Assembly (NCBI RefSeq): GCF_029278565.1
Contig: NZ_CP119559.1
Coordinates: forward strand, 496,001-560,000
Direction of reading: 5' to 3'
DNA length: 64,000 nt
From: Haloarcula halophila
GTDB taxonomy: Archaea; Halobacteriota; Halobacteria; Halobacteriales; Haloarculaceae
Shown: one piece after another, positions 7,663 through 15,349 of the stretch
Layout: the number at the start of each line of letters is the position of its first letter
How positions within the stretch are numbered: position 1 is the stretch's first letter
Program-made: the position numbers and the translations under genes
The notes under the pieces: model-generated
Database searches by the model: none
What the model was told of the DNA's origin: nothing
What the model saw: the letters and a program-made list of their open reading frames with translations, nothing else

Positions 7663-9357
7663 ATGACACCTGTCGCCGTTGTCGGCAGCGGGCCGGCAGC
7701 AGACGCACTCACTGCCGCGCTTTCCGAGACAGGAACGACCGTCGAGCACCAGCAGGACCCCGACGCCGTCGAGGCCTCGTTCGTCGTCGTCGTTGACCGG
7801 ACAGGTGCCGACGCCGTCGAGACGGTCGCCGAGCGTGCGCGGGCCGACGGACGTCACTGGGTCGCCGTCGAGCTCGGCGGCATCGGTGGCTACCCGGTCG
7901 TCGACGCCGCAGTCAGTGGGTTCGGGCCGGAAAGTGGCTGTTACGACTGTCTCAAGACACGCATCAGGGCTGCGACCGAACAGCCCGCTGACGGGGCCGA
8001 ACTCCCGGACGCCGCGACACAGCACTACGCCGGTGCCGTGGCCGGCCACCGGATCGCGCGAACGCTCGATAGCCTGGGGGAGTTGGCGGGCACTATCGTC
8101 GAAGTCCCACACACAGAGCGGGAGTTCCTCCCGGTCCCGGGCTGTCACTGTGATGGCGAGCGGGACTGGCACCTTCGACGTGGGACCGACGACACCGATA
8201 TCGAGGCGCTGACGCGTGCGGAGCGTGGGGTCGACGAGCGGACGGGTATCGTCACCGAGGTCGGGGAAGCGGAGTCGTTCCCCGCCCCGTACTATCTCTC
8301 GACCGTGTGTGACACGGGCGGGTTCAGCGATGTCACGGCGCCTCGGCAAGCCGCCGGCGTCGCCGTCGACTGGGACACCGCGTTCATGAAGGCTCTCGGC
8401 GAGAGCTACGAGCGGTACGCCGCCGGCGTCTATCGCACCGCGACCTTCACCGAGCGACCGCCGGCCGACCACGTCGATCCGGACGCGTTCGTCACACCCG
8501 AAGCACAGACGACCGAGCCGCCCGTCGGCTGGGTTCCCGGCGAACAGTTGGCTACCGGTTCCGAGACGAGCCTCCCGGTCGAGACGGTGGTCTATCCGCC
8601 GCCGTCCGAACGGGTCAGACCCGCGACCACGACCGGGCTGGGACTGGGAGGCTCGGGGACCGACGCGCTGCTCGCGGGTCTGTACGAGATCGTCGAACGC
8701 GATGCGGCGATCCTGGCGTGGTACTCCACCTACGAGCCCCTGGCCGTGCGTGTCGACGACCACGAGGAGTTCGAGACGCTGCGTCGACGGGCAAGCGCCG
8801 AGGGGTTGTCCGTGACGCCGCTGTTACTGACCCAGGACGTGGACGTCCCGGTCGTCGCCGTCGCGGTCGAGGGTGAGACCTGGCCGGAGTTCGCCCTGGG
8901 GATGGACGCGAACCTCGATCCGGGTCAGGCCGCCGTCGGTGCGCTCGCCGAAGCGCTCCAGAACTGGATGGAACTGCGCGGGATGGGGCGATCGGAGGCA
9001 CAGAACGCCGACGGTGCCATCGGACGCTACGCCGATCGGCCCCGGTCGGTCCAGTCGCTGACCGACACGGAGACGGCGGTCCCGGTCGGCAGTCTCGGCC
9101 CGGATCGGGTCGGCGACCCCCAGACCGAACTCGAAACGCTGATCGAGCGAGTTACAGCGGCCGGCATCGAGCCCTACGGCGTCCGATTGACACAGCGTGA
9201 CCTCGAAGTCATGGGGTTCGAAGCCGTCCGCGTCGTCTGTCCGAGCGCACAACCGCTGTTCTTCGGGAACAGCTACTTCGGCGACCGGGCGCGGTCCGTC
9301 CCGGCAGAACTGGGCTTCGAACCGCGACTGGACCGGGCACACCACCCGTATCCCTGA
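7663..9357 (+). CDS. E1-like/YcaO fusion protein
   Basis: The 564-residue protein joins an N-terminal Rossmann/E1-like region (VVGSGPAADAL; cysteines in GCYDCLKTR and GCHCDGE that may bind zinc) to a C-terminal YcaO domain. The YcaO part shows the typical GLGLGGSGTDALLAG and YEIVERDAAIL motifs. YcaO enzymes use ATP to activate peptide-backbone amides, making azolines or thioamides. The protein ends in HHPYP, recalling the proline-rich C-terminus needed by azoline-forming YcaOs. No precursor peptide or dehydrogenase gene is adjacent. Databases often label such genes SagD-like. The ATG at 7663 is used, about 30 nt after a CTTTTGAC element. Confidence 0.85.
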   Translation: MTPVAVVGSGPAADALTAALSETGTTVEHQQDPDAVEASFVVVVDRTGADAVETVAERARADGRHWVAVELGGIGGYPVVDAAVSGFGPESGCYDCLKTRIRAATEQPADGAELPDAATQHYAGAVAGHRIARTLDSLGELAGTIVEVPHTEREFLPVPGCHCDGERDWHLRRGTDDTDIEALTRAERGVDERTGIVTEVGEAESFPAPYYLSTVCDTGGFSDVTAPRQAAGVAVDWDTAFMKALGESYERYAAGVYRTATFTERPPADHVDPDAFVTPEAQTTEPPVGWVPGEQLATGSETSLPVETVVYPPPSERVRPATTTGLGLGGSGTDALLAGLYEIVERDAAILAWYSTYEPLAVRVDDHEEFETLRRRASAEGLSVTPLLLTQDVDVPVVAVAVEGETWPEFALGMDANLDPGQAAVGALAEALQNWMELRGMGRSEAQNADGAIGRYADRPRSVQSLTDTETAVPVGSLGPDRVGDPQTELETLIERVTAAGIEPYGVRLTQRDLEVMGFEAVRVVCPSAQPLFFGNSYFGDRARSVPAELGFEPRLDRAHHPYP

Positions 9358-9364
9358 ACACGAG

Positions 9365-10513
9365 TCAGACTCCGAACGTCGCCCGGAGCATATCACGCGT
9401 CCCCGGACCGAGACCGACCGCCGTGACGGCGACGAGCAACAACAGCCCGTAGCGGGGACTCTCATCGAGGAACTCGTCGTTGAACAGCGAGACGACAAGC
9501 GACGCGACCGCGAGTTTGACGATCAGGAACGGCCAGGAGGTCCCGATTGCGGCGGTCAGTCCGGCCGGCTGGAGCGACTCGGTGACCGAGATGATGAACG
9601 CGTTAGCCGGATGTTTCGGGTAATAGGTCAGTGGGACACCGAGGACGTCGAGCCAGTCGGCGAGGACGACGTTGGCGACGCCATCGATGGCGTGGCCCCA
9701 GATGACCAACAGCCCGACCGCACCGGTCCCGACGTTGACCGCCGGCCAGACGGAGTCGTACAGCCGATAGAGCCCGTACGACAGGGCCGACGCCAACACG
9801 ACAGTCACCAGCAGGACCGACGGGTACAGCGTCGCGTACGCCCTCGTGAGGGCGGCGATCGTGAGGTACGCGATGGTCGCCGCGACGAAGGTCCCCCCGA
9901 GCACCGCTGTCGCCCGGTAGTAACTGTCGACGTAGCCGTTGGTGTCGAGCCAGACACAGGCGATCAGGGAGACGAGCGTCAGGAGGAAGACGCTCCCGTA
10001 GATGACCGGGCTGATGATCAGCGAGTTCAGCGGGTACGTGATCAGGGGGTCGACCCCGGCTTCGAGGGCGCGGTCGCCGAGGTCCTCGACGGTCCGGAGC
10101 GCCCCGCCGAGCAGCATGAACGGGACGAGCGCGAAGTACAGCTGGATGTCCTCGGCCACGTCGAGGTTTTCGAGGAGGAGGTACACCCCGACGAGCATGT
10201 AGACGAGGATGAGCATGTAGCCGACCTCGGAGACGATCGTATAGCCCGGTTCCGCGACGATCCGGCCGGCAGCGATCGCGTCGTTACAGCCCTGATACAG
10301 CGCCTGTGGACCCTGCTCGGTCATGACCGCACAGCCTGCCGCCTTTGCGTCGGCGTAGACCGGCCCCCAGAAGTAGTGCCAGAGGAACCGATCCCACACC
10401 TGAACAGGGGCGGCCAGGACGGCACCGACACCGACGACGACGAGTCCGACGAACGAGGCGAGCCACAGCCGCTCGGCCCCGTACTCGTCGACGACCCGAT
10501 CGAGCGTGCTCAT
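9365..10513 (-). CDS. DUF63-family integral membrane protein
   Basis: The 382-residue protein consists mostly of hydrophobic helices, probably eight to ten. It matches the archaeal DUF63 family in its start (AERLWLASFVGLVVVGVG), the WDRFLWHYFWGPVYADAK segment and the conserved HAIDGVANV motif. The role is unknown. It converges on the YcaO gene with 7 nt between stops. Nothing in the sequence shows a functional link between the two. Confidence 0.85.
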   Translation of the reverse strand: MSTLDRVVDEYGAERLWLASFVGLVVVGVGAVLAAPVQVWDRFLWHYFWGPVYADAKAAGCAVMTEQGPQALYQGCNDAIAAGRIVAEPGYTIVSEVGYMLILVYMLVGVYLLLENLDVAEDIQLYFALVPFMLLGGALRTVEDLGDRALEAGVDPLITYPLNSLIISPVIYGSVFLLTLVSLIACVWLDTNGYVDSYYRATAVLGGTFVAATIAYLTIAALTRAYATLYPSVLLVTVVLASALSYGLYRLYDSVWPAVNVGTGAVGLLVIWGHAIDGVANVVLADWLDVLGVPLTYYPKHPANAFIISVTESLQPAGLTAAIGTSWPFLIVKLAVASLVVSLFNDEFLDESPRYGLLLLVAVTAVGLGPGTRDMLRATFGV

Positions 10514-10583
10514 GGCCGAGTGACCGGCGGCAGTCGATTTCAGGCTTCCGGTACAGTGTGCGCCCCCCGCATCGCCGTTCCCA

Positions 10584-11432
10584 TCAGGTCAGCGCCTGGT
10601 TCGCCGCGGCCAGCAGTTCCTCGTGGTCCTCGCCGTTCGAGGCGACCAGCGTGCCGCTGTCGTGTGTCCATCGGTTCCCGTCGATATCCGTCACAGTCCC
10701 GCCTGCTTCCCGAACCAGATGGACGCCGGCGACGGTGTCCCACGGGTTCATCGGGCGCGTACAGATCGCCCCCTCCAACCCACCGTCGGCGACCGTCGCC
10801 AGCGTCAACTGGAACGACCCCAACCGGCGCATGTCCCCGAACCGCTCGACGACGGCGGTACAGAGCCGACCGAACTCCTTGCGGTCGTCCCGGTCCCACC
10901 ACCCCACAGCCGAGACGGCGAAGGTCTCCGGATCGGTTCGCTCGCTGACCGTGAGTCCCGCTCCGTCCCGGGTTGCGCTCTCCCCCGCCGCGTAGAGGTC
11001 GCCCTGAGCCGGGACGTACGTCGCCGAGCTGACCGGTTCGCCATCGACGACGGCTGCCACGGAGGTCGTCCACAGCGGCATCCCGCGAACGAAGTTCGCC
11101 GTTCCGTCGATAGGGTCGACGATCCAGGTGGGTCCAGCGTCGGGGACGCTGTCGACGAGCCCCTCGCTGTCCGTACCCGGGACGGAGCCGATATCCTCCT
11201 CGCAGACGAACGTATCGCCCGGGAACTCCGCCCGGATCGTCGCGAGTACCTGCTGTTGGGCGTCCCTGTCTGCCTCGGTCACCACGTCGTTCTTGTTGGC
11301 TTTCGTCTCGACGGTCAACGCCCCACGGAACCGCTCGCGGGCGACGGCTCCGCCCGCTCTCGCAGCGCGCTCGGCCACCGCTGCTCTGTGGTGTCTGTCG
11401 GTCACGCCTTGCGCTGGCACCCCCGGATTCAA
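10584..11432 (-). CDS. Inositol-monophosphatase / archaeal fructose-1,6-bisphosphatase family enzyme
   Basis: The 282-residue protein has the metal-dependent phosphatase signatures of this family: early DVVTEADRDAQ, the EED block at CEEDIG, the metal-binding WIVDPIDGTANF and the C-terminal NPWDTVAGVHLVREAGG. Archaeal members act on myo-inositol-1-phosphate and often fructose-1,6-bisphosphate, so a gluconeogenic role is possible. The first nine residues are uncertain; a GTG at 11405 (V-TDRHHRAAV) is an alternative start. Confidence 0.9.
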   Translation of the reverse strand: MNPGVPAQGVTDRHHRAAVAERAARAGGAVARERFRGALTVETKANKNDVVTEADRDAQQQVLATIRAEFPGDTFVCEEDIGSVPGTDSEGLVDSVPDAGPTWIVDPIDGTANFVRGMPLWTTSVAAVVDGEPVSSATYVPAQGDLYAAGESATRDGAGLTVSERTDPETFAVSAVGWWDRDDRKEFGRLCTAVVERFGDMRRLGSFQLTLATVADGGLEGAICTRPMNPWDTVAGVHLVREAGGTVTDIDGNRWTHDSGTLVASNGEDHEELLAAANQALT

Positions 11433-11458
11433 ACCACCTCGGTATGCAGCAAAACCAG

Positions 11459-11659
11459 TTAGTTCTCGCTCTCGACAGTGTCGATCGTATCGAGGATCTC
11501 GTGTGCGATCTCCCTCGCTTCTTCGGGAGTGTAACGCACCTGGTTCCCGAGGGACTGCTCGATGCGGACGTACCCATCGTCCGTCTCGATGGAGAACAAC
11601 GCCGTGTTCTCGAACGGCGGCACTCGCAGACGCGACCCGTCGGAGTGATCGGTTGCCAT
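11459..11659 (-). CDS. Small acidic haloarchaeal protein
   Basis: This 66-residue protein has a beta-strand-rich N-terminus (ALFSIETDDGYVRIEQ) and a helical end (TPEEAREIAHEIL). Its codon use is like the neighbours and a TATA box sits 28 nt upstream. I do not recognise a named family. It may be a small binding or regulatory protein. Real-gene status rests on the promoter and the acidic composition. Confidence 0.68.
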   Translation of the reverse strand: MATDHSDGSRLRVPPFENTALFSIETDDGYVRIEQSLGNQVRYTPEEAREIAHEILDTIDTVESEN

Positions 11660-11683
11660 GCTATAACGTACCTATTCTATCGG

Positions 11684-11690
11684 CATAAAT
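11684..11690 (-). promoter_or_regulatory. TATA box of the 66-residue protein gene
   Basis: The coding strand reads ATTTATG, centred 28 nt before the ATG at 11659, which fits a leaderless haloarchaeal transcript. Confidence 0.6.
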
Positions 11691-11793
11691 CTACGCCCCG
11701 GTGGCGGCGTGTGGGGCCAACTCAACAGCGGAAGCGCTACCGTGGCTGTAGTGGTCGCTATGGGCTCGACGCGCCGCTCCCGAACAGGTCGTC

Positions 11794-11864
11794 CGTAGGA
11801 ATTGCGAGGGAAGACCGCTCCGTTGCAGTCTTCCGCACTGTTACGCGAGGGACCGCGTGGGTCC
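11794..11864. repeat. 71-bp direct repeat, copy 1
   Basis: It is identical to 12093-12163 at 70 of 71 positions, the difference being C versus T near GTTA(C/T)GCG. It contains a 7-bp inverted repeat GGAAGAC/GTCTTCC. The copies start 299 bp apart, each placed before a copy of the tRNA-Leu 3' end. Confidence 0.9.
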
Positions 11865-11939
11865 TCGTCCCGACTGCTTTCTCGTCTCGGGCGTCGCCGC
11901 CTTCGGCGACACCGCCCGACGGCGATAGCAGTCGGTCAG

Positions 11940-12065
11940 TGCGAGGGAAGGGATTTGAACCCTTGGACCACGGGAAGACGATCACGCTCGTGATACTCGC
12001 GTGCTGCGACTTCCCTGCCTCCACTCGCTTCGCTCGTGGAGACCCTACGGGAGCGGATCTTGAGT
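11940..12065 (-). pseudogene. Interrupted partial copy of tRNA-Leu(CAA)
   Basis: Bases 11940-11969 copy the 3' end of the tRNA (T-arm and acceptor strand), and about 12043-12065 copy the variable arm and anticodon region up to TTGAGT. Between them are about 73 foreign bases that include GGGAAG...CTTCCC and ATCACG/CGTGAT inverted repeats. The 5' half (D-arm and acceptor strand) is missing, so it cannot fold as a tRNA. Confidence 0.8.
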
Positions 12066-12092
12066 GAAGCAGGCGCTACGGGGTCGGGTGTT

Positions 12093-12163
12093 CGTAGGAA
12101 TTGCGAGGGAAGACCGCTCCGTTGCAGTCTTCCGCACTGTTATGCGAGGGACCGCGTGGGTCC
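12093..12163. repeat. 71-bp direct repeat, copy 2
   Basis: This is the second copy, ending 6 nt before the intact tRNA-Leu. Sequence and inverted repeat match copy 1. It lies downstream of the tRNA in the direction of transcription, so its hairpin could be part of tRNA 3' trailer processing or termination. Confidence 0.9.
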
Positions 12164-12168
12164 AACAG

Positions 12169-12252
12169 TGCGAGGGAAGGGATTTGAACCCTTGGACCCC
12201 TACGGGAGCGGATCTTGAGTCCGCCGCCGTTTCCAGGCTTGGCTACCCTCGC
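12169..12252 (-). tRNA. tRNA-Leu (anticodon CAA)
   Basis: The minus strand folds as a type II tRNA. The acceptor stem is GCGAGGG/CCCTCGC with discriminator A, the D stem GCC/GGC, the anticodon stem GCGGA/TCCGC with loop CTCAAGA (anticodon CAA, codon UUG), the long variable arm TCCCGTAGGGG, and the T stem AAGGG/CCCTT with loop TTCAAAT. No CCA is encoded and no intron is visible. Confidence 0.95.
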
Positions 12253-12412
12253 ACATCGATGGCACGGTACCGTTTACAGCCTCTCACGTGCCGTTTTCGA
12301 GTTTCGGAATTCCGCACTTGGGTTTCAGTGGTCGCTGATATAAAGGTTACACGAACACGGAGCGTCGCTGGGTGTCGGTTGCAGACAGCCAACTGATTGT
12401 CCTCGGCAGAAC

Positions 12413-12420
12413 GTATATAC
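12413..12420 (+). promoter_or_regulatory. TATA box of the small membrane zinc-ribbon gene
   Basis: GTATATAC is centred about 28 nt before the ATG at 12444. It decides that start against an in-frame upstream start at 12372. Confidence 0.65.
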
Positions 12421-12443
12421 GCCTCCCCAGCGACGATGGGGGC

Positions 12444-12662
12444 ATGAGTGTCGCTGGCATGGCGCTCCAGTTCGACGGCGCCTTGCCCGTCGTGAGTGTC
12501 TTACTCCTGTTGATTCTCGTCGCTGTCGTCGCGTTCGCGTTCCAGGACGAGGCCGGCTACCAGAACACGGGTGGGGTCGGAGACGAGGTGGTCTGTCCCC
12601 GCTGTCAGCACTCGGCCGACGGAGCGACCGGGACCTGCCCGGAGTGTGGCTACGACCTGTAG
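12444..12662 (+). CDS. Small membrane protein with C-terminal zinc ribbon
   Basis: The 72-residue protein has one transmembrane helix (about residues 13-34, VVSVLLLLILVAVVAFAF) and a cytosolic tail with CPRC and CPECGYDL, a typical four-cysteine zinc ribbon. Proteins of this size and build are common in haloarchaea, but no function is known to me. The start is set by the TATA box at -28. Confidence 0.78.
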   Translation: MSVAGMALQFDGALPVVSVLLLLILVAVVAFAFQDEAGYQNTGGVGDEVVCPRCQHSADGATGTCPECGYDL

Positions 12663-12704
12663 GTCGACCGGAGGATTGACCCGAGCCGGCGGCCTACACG
12701 TGGT

Positions 12705-13187
12705 ATGGACGACCACACGCGCGACCCGTCGGTCGATCCGCCAGTCGGAAACCCGACTGGATGGCGGGCCGACGGGCAGTGGGAGCACGCGACGCTCCGG
12801 CAGGCCGTAGTCCACGGCGTGCGTCTGTACAACTCCGGCGAGTTCCACGAGTCACACGACTGTTTCGAGGACGAGTGGTACAACTACGGCCGCGGGACTG
12901 CCGAGAGCAAGTTCCTCCACGGGATGGTCCAGGTCGCTGCCGGCGCGTACAAACACTTCGACTTCGAGAACGACGAGGGGATGCGATCGCTCTTTCGGAC
13001 GTCACTACAGTATTTTCAGGGGCTCCCCGGTGACTTCTACGGAGTCGACCTGCTGGACGTTCGCACGACAGTCACGAACGCGCTCTCGGACCCCGCGGCG
13101 CTCGAAGGATGGCAGATCCGTCTCGACGACGGCTATCCCGAAGCAGGCCCCGAGGACGTAGCCTACGCGGAGGGACTGGACCACTGA
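12705..13187 (+). CDS. DUF309-family protein
   Basis: The 160-residue protein carries the DUF309 signature [17 protein letters not shown] followed by [15 protein letters not shown]. The conserved His, Glu and Asp residues suggest a helical metal-binding fold, but no biochemical role is established for the family. The first 40 residues ([11 protein letters not shown]...) look unstructured. It is followed in the same direction, 44 nt later, by the aspartoacylase-like gene. Confidence 0.85.
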   Translation: MDDHTRDPSVDPPVGNPTGWRADGQWEHATLRQAVVHGVRLYNSGEFHESHDCFEDEWYNYGRGTAESKFLHGMVQVAAGAYKHFDFENDEGMRSLFRTSLQYFQGLPGDFYGVDLLDVRTTVTNALSDPAALEGWQIRLDDGYPEAGPEDVAYAEGLDH

Positions 13188-13231
13188 CCGACTCCGTAGT
13201 CGCTAAATGTCCTGGGCCGTATCAGTAGACA

Positions 13232-14020
13232 ATGCGAGTCGAGCAACTGGGTGAGGGGGAGCCAGAGGTCGCAGTCGTCGGCGGAATCCACGGAGACGAA
13301 CCGTGTGGGCCGGCCGGTATCGAGGCAGTGCTCGCGGACCCGCCTGACGTCTCGCGGCCGGTGAAGTTCGTCGTCGCCAACGAGCGAGCGCTCGCGGCAG
13401 GCACCCGGTACGTCGACGCCGACCTCAATCGGTTGTTCCCGGGTTCGCCGGAATCGGACGTCCACGAGGAGCGACTGGCGGCCGAACTCACCGCCGAACT
13501 GGAGGGATGCACGGTGCTTGCACTGCACTCCACGCAGTCCTACGACGACCTCTTTGCCCTGGTCGACGACGTGACACCGTTGGCACGAGAGATCTGCCCG
13601 CGACTCTCCGTCGACGCCGTCGTCCGAACTGCGGGGGCAAACGAGGGGCGTATCTTCTCGGCGGTCCCCTCGACCATCGAAGTCGAATGTGGCTATCAAG
13701 GGTCGTCGACAGCCGCGACGAACGCGGCGAAAGTGATCCGTGAGTTCCTCGCAGCGACCGGCGTCACCGACGCTGCGTCGACGACTCGGACGGACCCCCT
13801 TCCGGTGTTCCAGCTCGGCGAGCCGATCCCGAAGGACGCGGCGGACAGCTACGAGGTGTTCGCCCGGAACTTCGAGGAGGTTCCGGAGGGCGAACCGATC
13901 GCTGCTGCGGACGGCGAAACCGTCGTCGCCGACGAGCCGTTCCACCCCGTGTTGCTCTCCCCGGAGGGGTACGAACACGTCTTCGGGTACACCGCGGAGA
14001 AGATCGGCGTCCTGAACTGA
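13232..14020 (+). CDS. Succinylglutamate desuccinylase / aspartoacylase family zinc hydrolase
   Basis: The 262-residue protein has the zinc ligands of this M14-like family: GGIHGDEPCG (His20, Glu23) and LALHST (His99). It also has the substrate-binding DADLNRLFPG and a likely catalytic Glu152 in IEVECGYQG. The family removes acyl groups from N-acyl amino acids; the exact substrate is open. It converges on a DnaJ-domain gene with 2 nt between stops. Confidence 0.88.
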   Translation: MRVEQLGEGEPEVAVVGGIHGDEPCGPAGIEAVLADPPDVSRPVKFVVANERALAAGTRYVDADLNRLFPGSPESDVHEERLAAELTAELEGCTVLALHSTQSYDDLFALVDDVTPLAREICPRLSVDAVVRTAGANEGRIFSAVPSTIEVECGYQGSSTAATNAAKVIREFLAATGVTDAASTTRTDPLPVFQLGEPIPKDAADSYEVFARNFEEVPEGEPIAAADGETVVADEPFHPVLLSPEGYEHVFGYTAEKIGVLN

Positions 14021-14022
14021 CC

Positions 14023-14916
14023 TTATCGGAGTATCGAGAGCGTCAACACCGAGAACGCGAAGGGGAGCCAGGTCCCACAGAGGGTGAAGATGCCGACGAT
14101 CGAGAAGATGCCGAACGGCAACCCGAGCAGGATCAGCGGTGCGAGCAGGCTCCAGCCGCCGAACACCGCGACGGCGATCCGGGGCATCGACTGGAGGTAG
14201 CCGAAGACGAACACCGCACAGAGGCCGACCAATACGTTCACCCACAGCGGGAACGGTGGGAACACCGCGCTGGCGAGCAATACGGGGTAGAACGCAAAGG
14301 ACAGCCCGAGAACCGTGAGTGCGCGACCGCTGGGGAGCAGATCTTCGGGCTTTCTGACCGAGTTGTGGTCCTGTCTGACGGCGTAGTCCGTCGAGGAACC
14401 GCTCGCACTGGACGATCCGGACGCCGACGACCCCGTAGTCGTGCCGGCGGCCGACGCGTTGGCTGTCGGCCCCGTGTTGTCGGTCCTCCGGCGACGCTGT
14501 GACCGGCCGGCGTACTGGGAGACACGTTCACGGGCACGACGTTCCCGGTCGGTCCGCCCGCGGCCGTCGCTCCCCGAGCCCTGGGACTGCGTCGTAGACG
14601 ACTCGCTGGCCGACCCGTCGGTCTCCTCACCGTATCCCGCCTGGCGTGCCGCGGCGGAGACGTCGCTTTCGGGGGTCGTTGCCGTCGACTCTCCATCGAC
14701 GTACGCGGTGTGTCCCACGCGGTCGTAGGTCTCCCGTTCGTCGTCGTCGACCAGTACGTCGCGGGCCTCGACAATCCGCTGGGTGGCCGTCTGTGCGTCG
14801 TCGTCGTCACTGACATCGGGATGTGTCTCCTTGAGGCGCTCGCGGTACGCCATCTCGACTTCGTCCGCCGAAGCGTCCTCGGCGATCCCCAGTACGTCGT
14901 AGTACGTCTCTGTCAT
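14023..14916 (-). CDS. Membrane-anchored J-domain protein
   Basis: The 297-residue protein starts with a J domain (about 1-68) including HPD at residues 32-34 and YDRVGH at its end. A Ser/Thr/Gln/Arg-rich low-complexity linker follows (about 75-190), then three or four hydrophobic helices at the C-terminus. It lacks the Gly/Phe and zinc-finger regions of true DnaJ. It is probably a membrane J-protein that recruits DnaK to a local client; the client is unknown. Confidence 0.88.
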   Translation of the reverse strand: MTETYYDVLGIAEDASADEVEMAYRERLKETHPDVSDDDDAQTATQRIVEARDVLVDDDERETYDRVGHTAYVDGESTATTPESDVSAAARQAGYGEETDGSASESSTTQSQGSGSDGRGRTDRERRARERVSQYAGRSQRRRRTDNTGPTANASAAGTTTGSSASGSSSASGSSTDYAVRQDHNSVRKPEDLLPSGRALTVLGLSFAFYPVLLASAVFPPFPLWVNVLVGLCAVFVFGYLQSMPRIAVAVFGGWSLLAPLILLGLPFGIFSIVGIFTLCGTWLPFAFSVLTLSILR

Positions 14917-14974
14917 TGACGGCCAGTTAGTTCTTGATGAGTAACAGGTCGGTATAAATCCTTGCGCCCGGTTC

Positions 14975-15268
14975 TCAGCGTTCGTGTTCGGGCTCCCGTT
15001 CCCGCTCCCGGGCGCCGTCGAACTCGCTTTCTGTGGCCGTCCGATCGTCAGCCCCCCGCTCGGACTGGGCGATGCGATACTCCAGCGAGCCCGCGATCCG
15101 TTCGAGAACGCTGATCAGTCGCCAGACGAGGTAGATACCCCAGAGGACGACGGCGGCGAGAACCCCGAGGAGAATCTGCTGGGCGATGACCAGGCTGTAC
15201 GCCAGGACCAGGACAGTCCCGACGGCCAGTACAGTCTTGATCGTGCGATCGGTCGAGTCGGAGGGCAT
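14975..15268 (-). CDS. Small two-helix membrane protein
   Basis: The 97-residue protein has two adjacent transmembrane stretches (about residues 9-50: VLAVGTVLVLAYSLVI then VLAAVVLWGIYLVWRLI). A charged tail rich in Glu and Arg follows, ending REREREPEHER. The longer upstream frame has shadow composition, so I start at the ATG at 15268. It is divergent from menB, which starts at 15350. Function unknown. Confidence 0.75.
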   Translation of the reverse strand: MPSDSTDRTIKTVLAVGTVLVLAYSLVIAQQILLGVLAAVVLWGIYLVWRLISVLERIAGSLEYRIAQSERGADDRTATESEFDGAREREREPEHER

Positions 15269-15349
15269 ACGCGTCCACGCTGGACTGCCGCAGTCGAAAG
15301 TGTTTCGCCACAAGTGAATCTTTTTGCGACGTCCGTCCCCACGGGCGGT

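Larger units (their letters stand above)
11660..12168. other. Non-coding stretch with tRNA-derived debris and repeats
   Basis: No credible protein gene lies here. The stretch holds two copies of a 71-bp repeat, a broken partial copy of the adjacent tRNA-Leu, and several hairpins (for example GTCGCCG/CGGCGAC at 11893-11910). Forward frames that read GKGFEPLD or EGRDLNPW are translations of tRNA T-arm sequence, a common source of false genes. The layout suggests past recombination or integration at the tRNA. Confidence 0.75.

Noticed and set aside
11893-11910. GTCGCCG/CGGCGAC hairpin as a factor-independent terminator
   Set aside because: It lacks a following T-run on either strand and sits in rearranged tRNA debris.
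11444-12067. Forward frames reading GKGFEPLDHGK or EGRDLNPWT
   Set aside because: They are translations of the tRNA T-arm and its repeats, a well-known annotation artefact.
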